A stretch of DNA of 64,000 nucleotides from Lacrimispora saccharolytica (GTDB lineage: Bacteria > Bacillota > Clostridia > Lachnospirales > Lachnospiraceae): assembly GCA_016899975.1 (NCBI GenBank), contig JACJJN010000002.1, positions 115,890-179,889 of the forward strand. The letters run 5' to 3'. A model generated the notes under the pieces. That model did no database searches. It had not been told where the DNA came from and saw only the letters and a program-made list of their open reading frames with translations. This document shows, in pieces, positions 44,060-52,778 of the stretch. The number at the start of each line of letters is the position of its first letter. Within the stretch, counting starts at the first letter, position 1. Position numbers and translations under genes: made by a program.

Positions 44060-46153
44060 ATGTACAAGAGTTTTTCCATGGAACTGGCAGGAAGAACCCT
44101 GACAGTTGATGTAGACCGTGTGGCAAAACAGGCCAACGGCGCGGCTTTTATGCATTATGGCGACACGGTAGTCCTGTCTACCGCTACAGCGTCCGACAAA
44201 CCGAGAGACGGGATTGATTTCTTCCCGCTGAGTGTAGAATACGAAGAGAAAATGTATGCCGTAGGAAAGATCCCGGGCGGATTCAATAAAAGAGAAGGAA
44301 AGGCAAGTGAGCATGCGATCCTGACCAGCCGTGTCATCGACCGCCCGATGCGTCCGCTGTTCCCGAAGGATTACCGCAACGACGTTACCCTGAACAATAT
44401 GGTAATGTCCGTAGATCCGGACTGCAACCCGGAGGTTGTTGCGATGCTGGGTTCCGCGATCGCAACCTGTATTTCCGATATTCCGTTTGACGGTCCGTGT
44501 GCAATGACCCAGATCGGTATGATCGACGGTGAGCTGATCGTCAACCCGACACTGGCACAGAAAGCAGTTTCCGATATAAACCTGACCGTTGCATCCACCC
44601 GTGAGAAAGTAATCATGATCGAAGCGGGCGCCAATGAGGTTCCGGAAGCAAAGATGATCGAGGCAATCTACAAGGCACATGATGTAAACCAGGAGATCAT
44701 TAAATTCATCGATGAGATCGTTGCAGCATGCGGAAAGCCGAAACATGCCTATGAAAGCTGCGCGGTGCCGGAAGAACTGTTTGCCGCAATCCGTGAGATC
44801 GTTCCGCAGGAAGAGATGGAAGAGGCGGTATTTACCGATGACAAACAGACACGTGAGGAAAATATCCGCGTGATCACAGAAAAACTGGAGGAAGCATTCG
44901 CAGACAACGAAGAGTGGCTGGCAGTGCTTGGAGAGGCGGTTTACCAGTACCAGAAGAAGACTGTCCGCAAGATGATCCTGAAAGACCACAAACGTCCGGA
45001 TGGACGTGCGATCAACCAGATCCGTCCTCTGGCGGCAGAGATCGATATTATTCCGAGAGTTCACGGTTCTGCAATGTTTACCCGCGGACAGACCCAGATC
45101 TGCAACGTTACTACACTGGCTCCGCTTTCCGAAGCGCAGAAGCTGGATGGACTGGATGAGTTTGAGATTTCTAAGAGATATATGCACCAGTACAATTTTC
45201 CGTCTTATTCCGTAGGAGAGACAAAGCCGTCCCGCGGACCAGGACGCCGTGAAATCGGACATGGAGCGCTGGCAGAGCGTGCGCTGATCCCGGTACTTCC
45301 TACAGAGGAAGAGTTCCCGTATGCGATCCGTACTGTATCTGAGACTTTTGAATCCAATGGTTCTACTTCTCAGGCAAGTATCTGTGCGTCCACAATGTCT
45401 CTGATGGCTGCCGGCGTACCGATCAAGAAGCCGGTTGCAGGTATTTCCTGCGGTCTGGTGACCGGAGATACCGACGACGATTATCTGGTTCTGACCGATA
45501 TCCAGGGTCTGGAAGATTTCTTCGGCGATATGGACTTCAAGGTAGCCGGTACTCATGAGGGTATCACAGCGATCCAGATGGATATCAAGATTCATGGTTT
45601 GACCCGTCAGATTGTGGAAGAGGCGATTGCGAGAACCAAGGAAGCGAGAGAATATATCCTGACCGAAGTAATGGAAAAAACCATTGCGGCTCCGCGCCCG
45701 ACCGTAGGACCGCTGGCTCCGAAGATCATTCAGATCCAGATCGATCCGCAGAAGATCGGCGATGTTGTTGGTCAGAGAGGAAAGACGATCAACGCTATCA
45801 TCGAAGAGACAGGCGTTAAGATTGATATCTCAGACGACGGAGCGGTTTCTATCTGCGGCACAGATCAGGCGATGATGGATAAAGCGGTGGATTACATCCG
45901 CATTATCACAACTGAGTTTGAAGCCGGACAGATCTTTACCGGAAAGGTAGTAAGCATCAAAGAGTTCGGTGCTTTCCTTGAATTTGCACCTGGAAAAGAA
46001 GGACTGGTTCACATTTCCAAGATCTCCAAAGAGCGCATTAACCGTGTGGAAGATGTTCTGACCCTTGGTGATGTTGTGAAAGTTGTCTGCATGGGCAAGG
46101 ACAAAATGGGAAGAATCAGCTTCAGCATGAAGGATGTTCCGGCAGAGGCATAA
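44060..46153 (+). CDS. pnp: Polyribonucleotide nucleotidyltransferase (PNPase)
   Basis: 697 residues. Phosphorolytic 3'-5' exoribonuclease. Two RNase PH domains (MELAGRTLTVDVDRVAKQAN; RPDGRAINQIRPLAAEIDII with FTRGQTQICNVTTL), central helical domain, KH domain (IGDVVGQRGKTINAIIEETG) and S1 domain (FTGKVVSIKEFGAFLEFAPG). The ATG at 44060 has GGAG 9 bases upstream; the frame is open 67 codons further up, through the rpsO terminator region, and that part is not PNPase-like. The 206-bp gap before it holds the rpsO terminator. Confidence 0.97.
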   Translation: MYKSFSMELAGRTLTVDVDRVAKQANGAAFMHYGDTVVLSTATASDKPRDGIDFFPLSVEYEEKMYAVGKIPGGFNKREGKASEHAILTSRVIDRPMRPLFPKDYRNDVTLNNMVMSVDPDCNPEVVAMLGSAIATCISDIPFDGPCAMTQIGMIDGELIVNPTLAQKAVSDINLTVASTREKVIMIEAGANEVPEAKMIEAIYKAHDVNQEIIKFIDEIVAACGKPKHAYESCAVPEELFAAIREIVPQEEMEEAVFTDDKQTREENIRVITEKLEEAFADNEEWLAVLGEAVYQYQKKTVRKMILKDHKRPDGRAINQIRPLAAEIDIIPRVHGSAMFTRGQTQICNVTTLAPLSEAQKLDGLDEFEISKRYMHQYNFPSYSVGETKPSRGPGRREIGHGALAERALIPVLPTEEEFPYAIRTVSETFESNGSTSQASICASTMSLMAAGVPIKKPVAGISCGLVTGDTDDDYLVLTDIQGLEDFFGDMDFKVAGTHEGITAIQMDIKIHGLTRQIVEEAIARTKEAREYILTEVMEKTIAAPRPTVGPLAPKIIQIQIDPQKIGDVVGQRGKTINAIIEETGVKIDISDDGAVSICGTDQAMMDKAVDYIRIITTEFEAGQIFTGKVVSIKEFGAFLEFAPGKEGLVHISKISKERINRVEDVLTLGDVVKVVCMGKDKMGRISFSMKDVPAEA

Positions 46154-46173
46154 TCTGCCGATCAAATGAAAAC

Positions 46174-46217
46174 AAAGGCTTTGGGATGGGGCGTGAAGCC
46201 TTGTTCCGAAGCCTTTT
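46174..46217 (+). terminator. Possible terminator after pnp
   Basis: AAAGGCTT (46174-46181) can pair with AAGCCTT (46196-46202) or with GAAGCCTTT (from 46208), the latter followed by TTCTTT. Confidence 0.45.
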
Positions 46218-46365
46218 TCTTTCACAGGAGAGTCTTGCGGACTTCTCCGCAAAAAGTAACAGCGCAAAAGATAAGCCGGAAAACAGAGAAGCCAAAAGCG
46301 GATGGCGTCCGGTATCATCCATATCAGGATGAGGTAAGGTTTGCGGAAGAAAGGGAGAAGGAAGT

Positions 46366-46878
46366 ATGAGATATCACAATATTACAAAGGATGACATGTT
46401 GAACGGAGATGGACTGAGAGTGGTATTGTGGGTGGCGGGCTGCAGCCATCACTGCAAGGGATGTCAGAACCCGATCACCTGGGATCCCAATGGAGGAATT
46501 CCGTTCGACGAAGCGGCGAAACAGGAGATCTTTGAACAGCTGGACAAGGATTATATTTCCGGAATTACTTTTTCCGGAGGGGACCCGCTCCATGCTGCCA
46601 ACGAGGCGGGTTTGACGGCTCTCGCAAAAGAAATCAGGGAAAAATATCCTTCCAAAGATATCTGGCTTTACACCGGATACCGGTGGGAAGAGATCTGCGA
46701 TCATGAGATCATTCAGTACACCGATGTGCTGGTGGACGGACGTTTTATTCTCGAGCAGCTGGATGTGACACTGCCGTGGAAAGGAAGTCCGAATCAGAGA
46801 GTGATCGATGTCAGACAGACTTTGGAGAAGGGAAAGATCATACTGTTTGGAGAGGACGAAAAAGATGGAAAAAATTAA
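46366..46878 (+). CDS. nrdG: Anaerobic ribonucleoside-triphosphate reductase activating protein
   Basis: 170 residues. Radical-SAM activase that puts the glycyl radical on NrdD. Cluster motif Cys26-Cys30-Cys33 in [23 protein letters not shown]-binding TFSGGDPL. The nrdD gene is not adjacent, which is less common. Its last 14 bases overlap the dUTPase gene, which suggests a shared role in dNTP supply. Confidence 0.96.
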   Translation: MRYHNITKDDMLNGDGLRVVLWVAGCSHHCKGCQNPITWDPNGGIPFDEAAKQEIFEQLDKDYISGITFSGGDPLHAANEAGLTALAKEIREKYPSKDIWLYTGYRWEEICDHEIIQYTDVLVDGRFILEQLDVTLPWKGSPNQRVIDVRQTLEKGKIILFGEDEKDGKN

Positions 46879-47299
46879 GATACAGTATCTGAACGATGAA
46901 ATTGAGAGACTGCGCTATATCGACGGAAAATCCGACTGGATCGACCTGCGCGCGGCGGAGGATGTGGAGATGAAGGCAGGAGAATTCCGGCTGATCCCGC
47001 TGGGTGTGGGCATGAAACTTCCGAAAGGCTATGAGGCACACATTGTTCCGCGGAGCAGTACTTTTAAAAATTTCGGAATTATCCAGACCAACCACATGGG
47101 TGTGATCGATGAGAGCTACTGCGGACCCAATGACTGGTTTTACATGCCCGCCTACGCGCTTCGCGATACCGTGATCCATAAGAATGACAGAATCTGTCAG
47201 TTCCGGATCCAGAAACATCAGCCGGAGATCGTCTTCGAGGAAGTGGAGCGCCTGGAAGGAGAAGACCGCGGCGGAATCGGAAGTACCGGTGTGAAATAA
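46865..47299 (+). CDS. dut: dUTP diphosphatase-like protein (trimeric dUTPase/dCTP deaminase fold)
   Basis: 144 residues. Hydrolyses dUTP to dUMP and so keeps uracil out of DNA. Motifs: [20 protein letters not shown] (1), [12 protein letters not shown] (2), [20 protein letters not shown] (3), [12 protein letters not shown] (4) and RGGIGSTG (5). The ATG at 46865 has GGAGAGG 9-10 bases upstream; longer in-frame starts lie inside nrdG and are not preferred. The motif-3 sequence differs slightly from canonical dUTPases (YCG-P-ND), as in many Firmicutes. Confidence 0.9.
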   Translation: MEKIKIQYLNDEIERLRYIDGKSDWIDLRAAEDVEMKAGEFRLIPLGVGMKLPKGYEAHIVPRSSTFKNFGIIQTNHMGVIDESYCGPNDWFYMPAYALRDTVIHKNDRICQFRIQKHQPEIVFEEVERLEGEDRGGIGSTGVK

Positions 47300-47322
47300 A
47301 AAAATTTAAATAGAAAAGGGAT

Positions 47323-47378
47323 TCCCTGATCAGACTGCCAGGACACAGAAAACGGCAGTTTGGTTGGGGATTTTTTCT
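47323..47378 (+). terminator. Terminator after nrdG-dut
   Basis: 17-bp stem (47323-47339 with 47354-47370) containing several G-U pairs, 14-base loop, then TTTTTT (47371-47376). Confidence 0.72.
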
Positions 47379-47623
47379 GCTCCGCGAAACAAAATTGAAC
47401 TAATTGAACTTTTTATAAAAAAAGAAACAAAAAGAAACTTTTTGGTTGATAAATCTTTCTGTACGTGTTATTATGAGTTCGTGGATTTTGAAAGAAAATT
47501 CAAAATAAATGAAATAACCTGAATAAAATTGAACTTTTCGAAATTCTGACGTAATCCGCAGGATTGATAAGGAATATTATTGAACTTCCGGATTTCTATT
47601 ATGACAGACAGGGAGGATCACAT
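47379..47623. other. AT-rich intergenic control region of the XRE-aminotransferase gene
   Basis: With the preceding terminator this makes a 324-bp gap without a gene. It contains repeated words: AATTGAAC at about 47394, 47403 and 47538, and AAAAAGAAAC twice in tandem (about 47418-47440). These flank a predicted promoter and could be operators for the HTH domain of the downstream protein. Confidence 0.4.
47446..47474 (+). promoter_or_regulatory. Predicted promoter of the XRE-aminotransferase gene
   Basis: TTGATA (47446-47451), 17 bases, TATTAT (47469-47474). The leader to the ATG is about 143 bases. Confidence 0.55.
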
Positions 47624-49141
47624 ATGTCAAATGAAAGATTCGCGCAGAGACTGAGAACTGCAATGGAAGAGCATCAAATGAAGCAGGTGGATCTGGTCCG
47701 GGCAGCGCAGGAACAGGGAATGAAGCTTGGCAAAAGCCATGTCAGCCAGTATGTAAGCGGAAAAACGGTGCCGCGGACAGAGATTCTGAACTTTCTGGCG
47801 GCAACGCTTCAGGTGGAACCGGATTGGCTGATGGGAAAAGAGATGGAGACAGAAAACGGCGGCCTGAAAGAGGCGGCTTCCGAGAGCGCGGATCCGGAAA
47901 GTGGAAGTCCGGAGGGAGAGGACAATATTCGTATCTTCCGAAAATCCACGAAGCTGGATCATGTGCTGTACGATGTCCGGGGACCGGTGGTTGAGGAAGC
48001 GGAACGTATGGAACAGGCAGGTGTCCGCATTCTGAAGCTGAACATCGGAAATCCGGCGCCTTTCGATTTTCATACGCCGGATGAGGTAATTCATGATATG
48101 CAGCAGCAGCTGACCCGATGCGAGGGCTATTCTCCGGCGAATGGGCTTTTTGCGGCGAGAAAGGCGATCATGCAGTATGCGCAGCTGAAAAACATCCCGA
48201 ATGTATCTGTGGATGATATCTATACAGGAAATGGTGTCAGCGAACTGATCAATCTCTGCATGTCGGCGCTTCTGAACGACGGCGATGAGATCCTGATCCC
48301 TTCCCCGGATTATCCGCTCTGGACGGCATGTGCGACCCTTGCAGGAGGCAAAGCCGTTCATTATATCTGTGATGAACAGTCCGACTGGTATCCGGATATG
48401 GCGGATATCCGAAAGAAGATCACTTCCAGGACGAAAGCGATCGTTATCATCAACCCGAACAATCCTACGGGAGCGCTGTATCCAAGGGAAGTGCTTCAGC
48501 AGATCGTTGACATTGCAAGAGAACATCAGCTGATGATTTTTTCCGATGAGATTTATGACCGCCTGGTCATGGATGGGGAAGAACATGTATCCATCGCGTC
48601 GCTTGCGCCGGATCTGTTCTGCGTGACCTACAGCGGACTGTCCAAATCGCATATGGTCGCGGGATTCCGGATCGGATGGATGATTCTCAGCGGAAACAAA
48701 CGGATCGCTGCCGATTATATCGAGGGAATCAAGATGCTTTCCAATATGAGACTCTGCTCCAATGTACCGGCGCAGTCGATCGTACAGACGGCACTGGGAG
48801 GGCATCAGAGCGTCAGGGATTACATTGCTCCCGGCGGAAGGATCTATGAACAGAGGGAGTATATTTATCAGGCATTGACGGATATTCCGGGAATCACTGC
48901 GGTGAAACCGAAAGCGGCCTTTTATATCTTCCCGAAGCTGGACGTCAGGAAGTTCCGTATCACAGACGATGAGAAATTTGTGCTGGATCTGCTGAAAGAT
49001 AAGAAAATCCTGCTGATCCATGGAGGTGGATTCAACTGGAACCAGCCGGATCACTTCCGCGTGGTATATCTGCCCCGTCTGGAAGTGCTGAAAGAATCGG
49101 TGGAAAAGATTGCAGATTTTCTGTCCTATTATCATCAGTAA
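47624..49141 (+). CDS. XRE helix-turn-helix fused to AlaA-type aminotransferase
   Basis: 505 residues. Residues 5-70: XRE DNA-binding domain (KQVDLVRAAQEQGMKLGKSH, VSQYVSGKTVPRTEILNFLA). Residues 72-105: acidic Ser/Gly/Glu linker. Residues 106-505: class I aminotransferase very similar to E. coli AlaA (LDHVLYDVRGPVVEEAERME, LKLNIGNPAPFDF, IINPNNPTGALYP, PLP Lys341 in YSGLSKSHMVAGFRIGW). AlaA makes alanine from glutamate and pyruvate. The fusion resembles MocR regulators but with an XRE instead of a GntR head and a probably intact enzyme. GGGAGG is 7 bases before the ATG. It may sense pyridoxal phosphate or amino acids and regulate itself (inference). Confidence 0.9.
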   Translation: MSNERFAQRLRTAMEEHQMKQVDLVRAAQEQGMKLGKSHVSQYVSGKTVPRTEILNFLAATLQVEPDWLMGKEMETENGGLKEAASESADPESGSPEGEDNIRIFRKSTKLDHVLYDVRGPVVEEAERMEQAGVRILKLNIGNPAPFDFHTPDEVIHDMQQQLTRCEGYSPANGLFAARKAIMQYAQLKNIPNVSVDDIYTGNGVSELINLCMSALLNDGDEILIPSPDYPLWTACATLAGGKAVHYICDEQSDWYPDMADIRKKITSRTKAIVIINPNNPTGALYPREVLQQIVDIAREHQLMIFSDEIYDRLVMDGEEHVSIASLAPDLFCVTYSGLSKSHMVAGFRIGWMILSGNKRIAADYIEGIKMLSNMRLCSNVPAQSIVQTALGGHQSVRDYIAPGGRIYEQREYIYQALTDIPGITAVKPKAAFYIFPKLDVRKFRITDDEKFVLDLLKDKKILLIHGGGFNWNQPDHFRVVYLPRLEVLKESVEKIADFLSYYHQ

Positions 49142-49245
49142 ATAAGATGAGACGGATTCCAGAATCACTTTACGGTGATCCTGAGATCCGTTTCATCACT
49201 TATCTGTGGTCTTCAGAAGAATCCGGCAAGATCCGTTTTCTGCTT

Positions 49246-49869
49246 TTACAGATCCAGCTGGTCTGCTACGCGCAGATCTTTGTAGTAGTATTCCAGGTCA
49301 CGGTCGGTGATTTCCCGCAGTACCCGGCAGGGATTTCCTGCGGCAACGTAGTTTGCCGGAACATCGCGAAGGACAATGCTTCCGGCTCCGATCACAGAAT
49401 TTTCCCCGATGGTAACACCCGGACAGATGACAACATTGCTTCCAATCCAGACATTGTCTTTGATGGTTACTTCAAACGAATACATTTCTCCGTGGGTGCG
49501 CAGGCTGTGATGCACCGGATGGCCGGTGGTGGTGATCACAACATTTGGAGCGATCAGTACGCCGTTTCCGATGGTAATCTTATAATCATCCACCAGGGTC
49601 AGGTTGGAATTGATATAAACATTGTCGCCCAGGGTGACGGTTTTGCCGACAGCAACCATCAAAGGAGGCTCCACCCAGGCGTCTTTGCCGACGGAACCGA
49701 AGATTTCCGGCAGCATTGCCGCACGCTTTTCCCGCTCTTACAGGCGGAGATGGTTAAAGTCGTAGCACAGCCCTTTGGCTTTTGACTGGAGCTGAAAATA
49801 TTCCTGGGTATCTGTCCAGAGATATCCGCGGGCTTTTCTTTCTTCCATTTTTCTGTAATCATCACTCAT
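49246..49869 (-). pseudogene. Maltose/galactoside O-acetyltransferase gene interrupted by an in-frame TAA
   Basis: From ATG at 49869 the frame reads MSDDYRKMEERKARGYLWTD, TQEYFQLQSKAKGLCYDFNH, LRL and then TAA (49738-49740, codon 44). It resumes in the same frame with EREKRAAMLPEIFGSVGKDA and the left-handed beta-helix repeats (NPCRVLRE at the end). The two halves together have the length and sequence of an intact hexapeptide acetyltransferase, so one nonsense change or a sequencing error explains it. An internal ATG (49716) could make a fragment without the N-terminal domain. An intact paralogue is at 52047. Confidence 0.78.
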
Positions 49870-49906
49870 TGTTTCTTTCCCCTTTTATATTTTTGGTTAT
49901 CTTCTT

Positions 49907-50881
49907 TCATCTGTTTGGCTCTTTCAGCTGTACGGTATTGTTGGAAATCCGGAATTTCTTAAAGCTGTTGATGAAACTGGAAATCCTGCTGTAGCCATAC
50001 TGCTTGACATCAAAGCCGCTGAAATGGCTGCGAAGGGCTTCGTGGACGATGCTCAGATTGTCGACCCGCCCGTTGTTGTTCTGAATAAACTCCGTCAGGA
50101 ATTTCTCAATTTCCGGCCGGGAGACAGTGCTGTGCTTTTCCCTGACCAGATAGTTGTGTCCGGCTTTCAGAAGTTCAATATCATCCATGCTTTCCAGAAA
50201 GGTGGAAAGCTTGGAATATCCGTAGTTGCGGACGTCAAACTCGGAAAATTTCTTCTGAAGAACGTTTCCAACTTCGCTCAGTGTGGTATTTTTTCCGTGA
50301 TCGTTGTTTTCCGTCAGGATTCTTGAAACTGTGCGTTCGATTTCCGCCTTGCTGGTGATTGCAGGAGTTTCCTCCAGCGAACTGCCGTAGCGGACGGAGG
50401 AATCGGAGATCACGTTGCTGGACGGTGAAACATCGTCCTCGTTCTGGGAAATGACTTCCAGAATCTTGAAGGCGTCACAGGCAACACGGAACGAGGAGGG
50501 AGTTTTCTGTTCTCCCATGCCAAGAACATACATTCCGGATTCTCTGAGGCGCTGTGCCAGTTTTGTAAAGTCAGAATCCGAGGAAACCAGACAGAATCCT
50601 TCCACATGGTTGGAGTACAGGATATCCATCGCGTCAATGATCATCGCGGAATCGGTGGAGTTTTTTCCGTTTGTATTGCTGTACTGCTGAATGGGATTGA
50701 TCGAATACTGAAGGAGCTGTTCTTTCCAGCTGCGCTTTGAAATGTCTGTCCAGTCTCCGTAGATCCGTTTGTAGGTGGCAACACCCTGGTCGGAGACCTC
50801 ATCGAGAATGTATTTGATGTATTTCGGAGATACGTTGTCGGCATCGATCAGCACGGCAAATCTTCTGTCTTTCTGCTCCAT
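49907..50881 (-). CDS. NYN-domain (PIN-like) protein with two OST-HTH/LOTUS domains
   Basis: 324 residues. Residues 5-150: NYN nuclease domain with Asp13 and Asp15 (FAVLIDADNVSP), DWTDISKRSWKE, NSTDSAMIIDAMDILYSN and CLVSSDSDFTKLAQRLRESG, the acidic positions of a metal-dependent RNase fold. Residues about 185-250 and 257-320: two repeats of the LOTUS/OST-HTH RNA-binding fold, each with the signature F-x-x-FDV-(R/K)-x-YGYS (EFDVRNYGYSKLSTFLESMD; GFDVKQYGYSRISSFINSF). ATG at 50881 with AAAGGAC upstream. The set-up resembles MARF1/limkain-type RNA regulators; the bacterial role is unknown. Confidence 0.9.
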   Translation of the reverse strand: MEQKDRRFAVLIDADNVSPKYIKYILDEVSDQGVATYKRIYGDWTDISKRSWKEQLLQYSINPIQQYSNTNGKNSTDSAMIIDAMDILYSNHVEGFCLVSSDSDFTKLAQRLRESGMYVLGMGEQKTPSSFRVACDAFKILEVISQNEDDVSPSSNVISDSSVRYGSSLEETPAITSKAEIERTVSRILTENNDHGKNTTLSEVGNVLQKKFSEFDVRNYGYSKLSTFLESMDDIELLKAGHNYLVREKHSTVSRPEIEKFLTEFIQNNNGRVDNLSIVHEALRSHFSGFDVKQYGYSRISSFINSFKKFRISNNTVQLKEPNR

Positions 50882-50921
50882 AAGTCTGTCCTTTCTCGAA
50901 AATGATTTTGCATCTGTTTCC

Positions 50922-50950
50922 AGTTTAGTATAAATTGGCAGTATGGTCAA
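50922..50950 (-). promoter_or_regulatory. Predicted promoter of the NYN-LOTUS gene
   Basis: Minus-strand TTGACC (50945-50950), 17 bases, TAAACT (50922-50927). Confidence 0.42.
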
Positions 50951-51066
50951 TGGACAAACCGATGTTTTTGCAAATGGTTTTTTGGATGTTTTTTTGAATT
51001 CATTTGAAACCGCGCCGCGTCTATAGTAAACTGGAAGATAAGATTTCTGCAAAGGAGGAAGAGAGA

Positions 51067-51957
51067 ATGCTGGAGAAATTTCTGAGCGCTGCCAGAGAGG
51101 AGGGACTGCTTCCATACGGTATGGAGCTGCGAATGGATGACATTGTTGCTGAAAGCTGGGAACAGACGCCGGGCAGGCGGTATCCGGTTTATTCCGCAGC
51201 CAAGAGTTTTACCGCCTCAGCAGTGGGAATGGCTGTAGATGAGGGCAAACTGAGTCTGGAGGATCCTCTGGAGCGGTATTTTGAACCGGAACTGAATCAG
51301 GCCGGCGGGGATACCGGAAAATTCTGGAGGCAGGTGACCATTCGAAGACTGCTGACCATGACGATTCCGGGGCTGCCGTTCCGGCCGTCCGGAGACGACT
51401 GGCTGGCGGACTGTTTCTCAAAAATGCCGGACCTGGAGGGCGGCGTGTGTTTTTCTTACTCCAATCTTCCCGCGTACCTGGCGGGCGTAGCGGTGGAACG
51501 GGCGGTTGGTGAAAATACAGTGGATTATCTGGAACGAAAGCTGTTTCGTCCTCTGGGGATCGATCATCCTACGGTGCAGTTTTGCCCTAAAGGACATTTC
51601 TACGGTGCCACCGGAATGGAGCTGACAGCCCATGAACTTGGAAAATTGGGACAGTTGTATTTGAATCGAGGGGTCTGGAAAGGACAGAGGATTCTTTCGG
51701 AAGCCTGGTGTCAGGAAGCGGTCAGTTGCCAGGCAGATAACCGGGAAGGCGGATACGGATATTTCTTCTGGGTGCGCCCGGACGGAGGTTATACGATCCG
51801 GGGAAAATGGGGTCAGCGATGCTATATATTCCCGGAGGAACAGACGGTCGTGAGCTGGGTTTCTCACCTGCCGGAAAAAGAGGACACCGACCGGCAGGAA
51901 GAATTGTTTCAGAAATTGCTGGTTCCGGAAATCAGAGCAGCAAGAAAAAAGCAGTAA
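51067..51957 (+). CDS. Serine hydrolase of the class C beta-lactamase/esterase family
   Basis: 296 residues without signal peptide, so probably cytoplasmic. Ser43-x-x-Lys46 in VYSAAKSFTASAVG, Tyr131-x-Asn133 in CFSYSNLPAY, and a GKWGQ segment near residue 255 in place of the KTG box. Such proteins act as esterases, D-aminopeptidases or beta-lactamases; without secretion a resistance role is unlikely. AAAGGAGG is about 9 bases before the ATG at 51067; an earlier in-frame start has no ribosome site. Divergent from the NYN gene. Confidence 0.85.
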   Translation: MLEKFLSAAREEGLLPYGMELRMDDIVAESWEQTPGRRYPVYSAAKSFTASAVGMAVDEGKLSLEDPLERYFEPELNQAGGDTGKFWRQVTIRRLLTMTIPGLPFRPSGDDWLADCFSKMPDLEGGVCFSYSNLPAYLAGVAVERAVGENTVDYLERKLFRPLGIDHPTVQFCPKGHFYGATGMELTAHELGKLGQLYLNRGVWKGQRILSEAWCQEAVSCQADNREGGYGYFFWVRPDGGYTIRGKWGQRCYIFPEEQTVVSWVSHLPEKEDTDRQEELFQKLLVPEIRAARKKQ

Positions 51958-52046
51958 AATGGAAAAATTGCGCAGAAAAAGAAAAGAAAAAAGCCGTCGG
52001 TTAAGGTATACTTTTAGAACGTGAATGAAGGGAAAGGGGGAAACAA

Positions 52047-52658
52047 ATGAATCAGAAAGAGAGAATGCTGGCGGAACTGCCATACCGTGCATGGCTGGAT
52101 GGCCTGGCAGAGGAGCGTCAGGAGACCAAAAAGAAAGTGTTTCAGTTTAATCATACCAGTCCAGAAAAGCAGGAGACGCTGGACCGGCTGATCCGTGAGA
52201 TCATCGGCGTGCACGGGAAACAGCTGACAGTGGAGCAGCCGTTTCACTGTGACTACGGCAGCAATATTGAGGTTGGGGAAAACTTCTTTGCCAACTATAA
52301 TCTGACGATCCTGGATGTGGCGAAGGTTGTGATCGGAAGCAATGTGCAGATCGCGCCGAATGTGTCCATCTATACAGCGGGACATCCGTTGGATCCGGAG
52401 GCGAGAAATTCCGGTTATGAGTACGGAATCGGGATCACCATCGGGGATAATGTGTGGATCGGCGGCAATACGGTCATTAATCCGGGTGTCCATATCGGCA
52501 GCAATGTGGTGATTGGCTCCGGAAGCGTGGTGACGAAGGACATTCCCGACAATGCGATTGCAGTTGGGAATCCATGCAGAGTACTTCGCTATCTGACGGA
52601 AGAGGATAAAAAGTATTACTACAAAGACCGGGAGTTTGATGTAGATTACCGGGAGTAG
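52047..52658 (+). CDS. Sugar O-acetyltransferase (maltose/galactoside acetyltransferase family)
   Basis: 203 residues. Transfers acetyl from acetyl-CoA to a sugar hydroxyl. N-terminal helical cap (RMLAELPYRAWLDGLAEERQ), then hexapeptide left-handed beta helix (VIGSNVQIAPNVSIYTAGHP, with the catalytic His in TAGHPLD; ITIGDNVWIGGNTVINPGVH) and end GNPCRVLRYL. AAAGGGGG before the ATG. It is intact, unlike the related gene at 49246. Confidence 0.93.
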   Translation: MNQKERMLAELPYRAWLDGLAEERQETKKKVFQFNHTSPEKQETLDRLIREIIGVHGKQLTVEQPFHCDYGSNIEVGENFFANYNLTILDVAKVVIGSNVQIAPNVSIYTAGHPLDPEARNSGYEYGIGITIGDNVWIGGNTVINPGVHIGSNVVIGSGSVVTKDIPDNAIAVGNPCRVLRYLTEEDKKYYYKDREFDVDYRE

Positions 52659-52704
52659 TGAGTTCAGAAATGTATTGAAAAATTAATAGATCAGTCAGAA
52701 CGAG

Positions 52705-52744
52705 GGAGAGCCGCCGGGTCACAGAGAGGATCCGGCGGCTCTCC
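52705..52744. terminator. GC-rich hairpin between convergent genes
   Basis: Perfect 13-bp stem (52705-52717 with 52732-52744), 14-base loop. There is no U run on either side, so termination would need help; it lies exactly in the gap between two convergent genes. Confidence 0.5.
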
Positions 52745-52778
52745 GCTGCACTCAGTTACAAAGGGAGGCTGTGATTCT

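Noticed and set aside
49738..49740. Recoding (readthrough or selenocysteine) at the TAA in the acetyltransferase gene
   Set aside because: TAA is not used for selenocysteine, no recoding structure was seen, and no homologue needs a special residue there. A nonsense mutation or sequencing error is simpler.
51067..51957. Antibiotic-resistance beta-lactamase
   Set aside because: There is no signal peptide, and the KTG box is replaced by GKWG; the family is mostly esterases and peptidases, so a resistance call is not supported.
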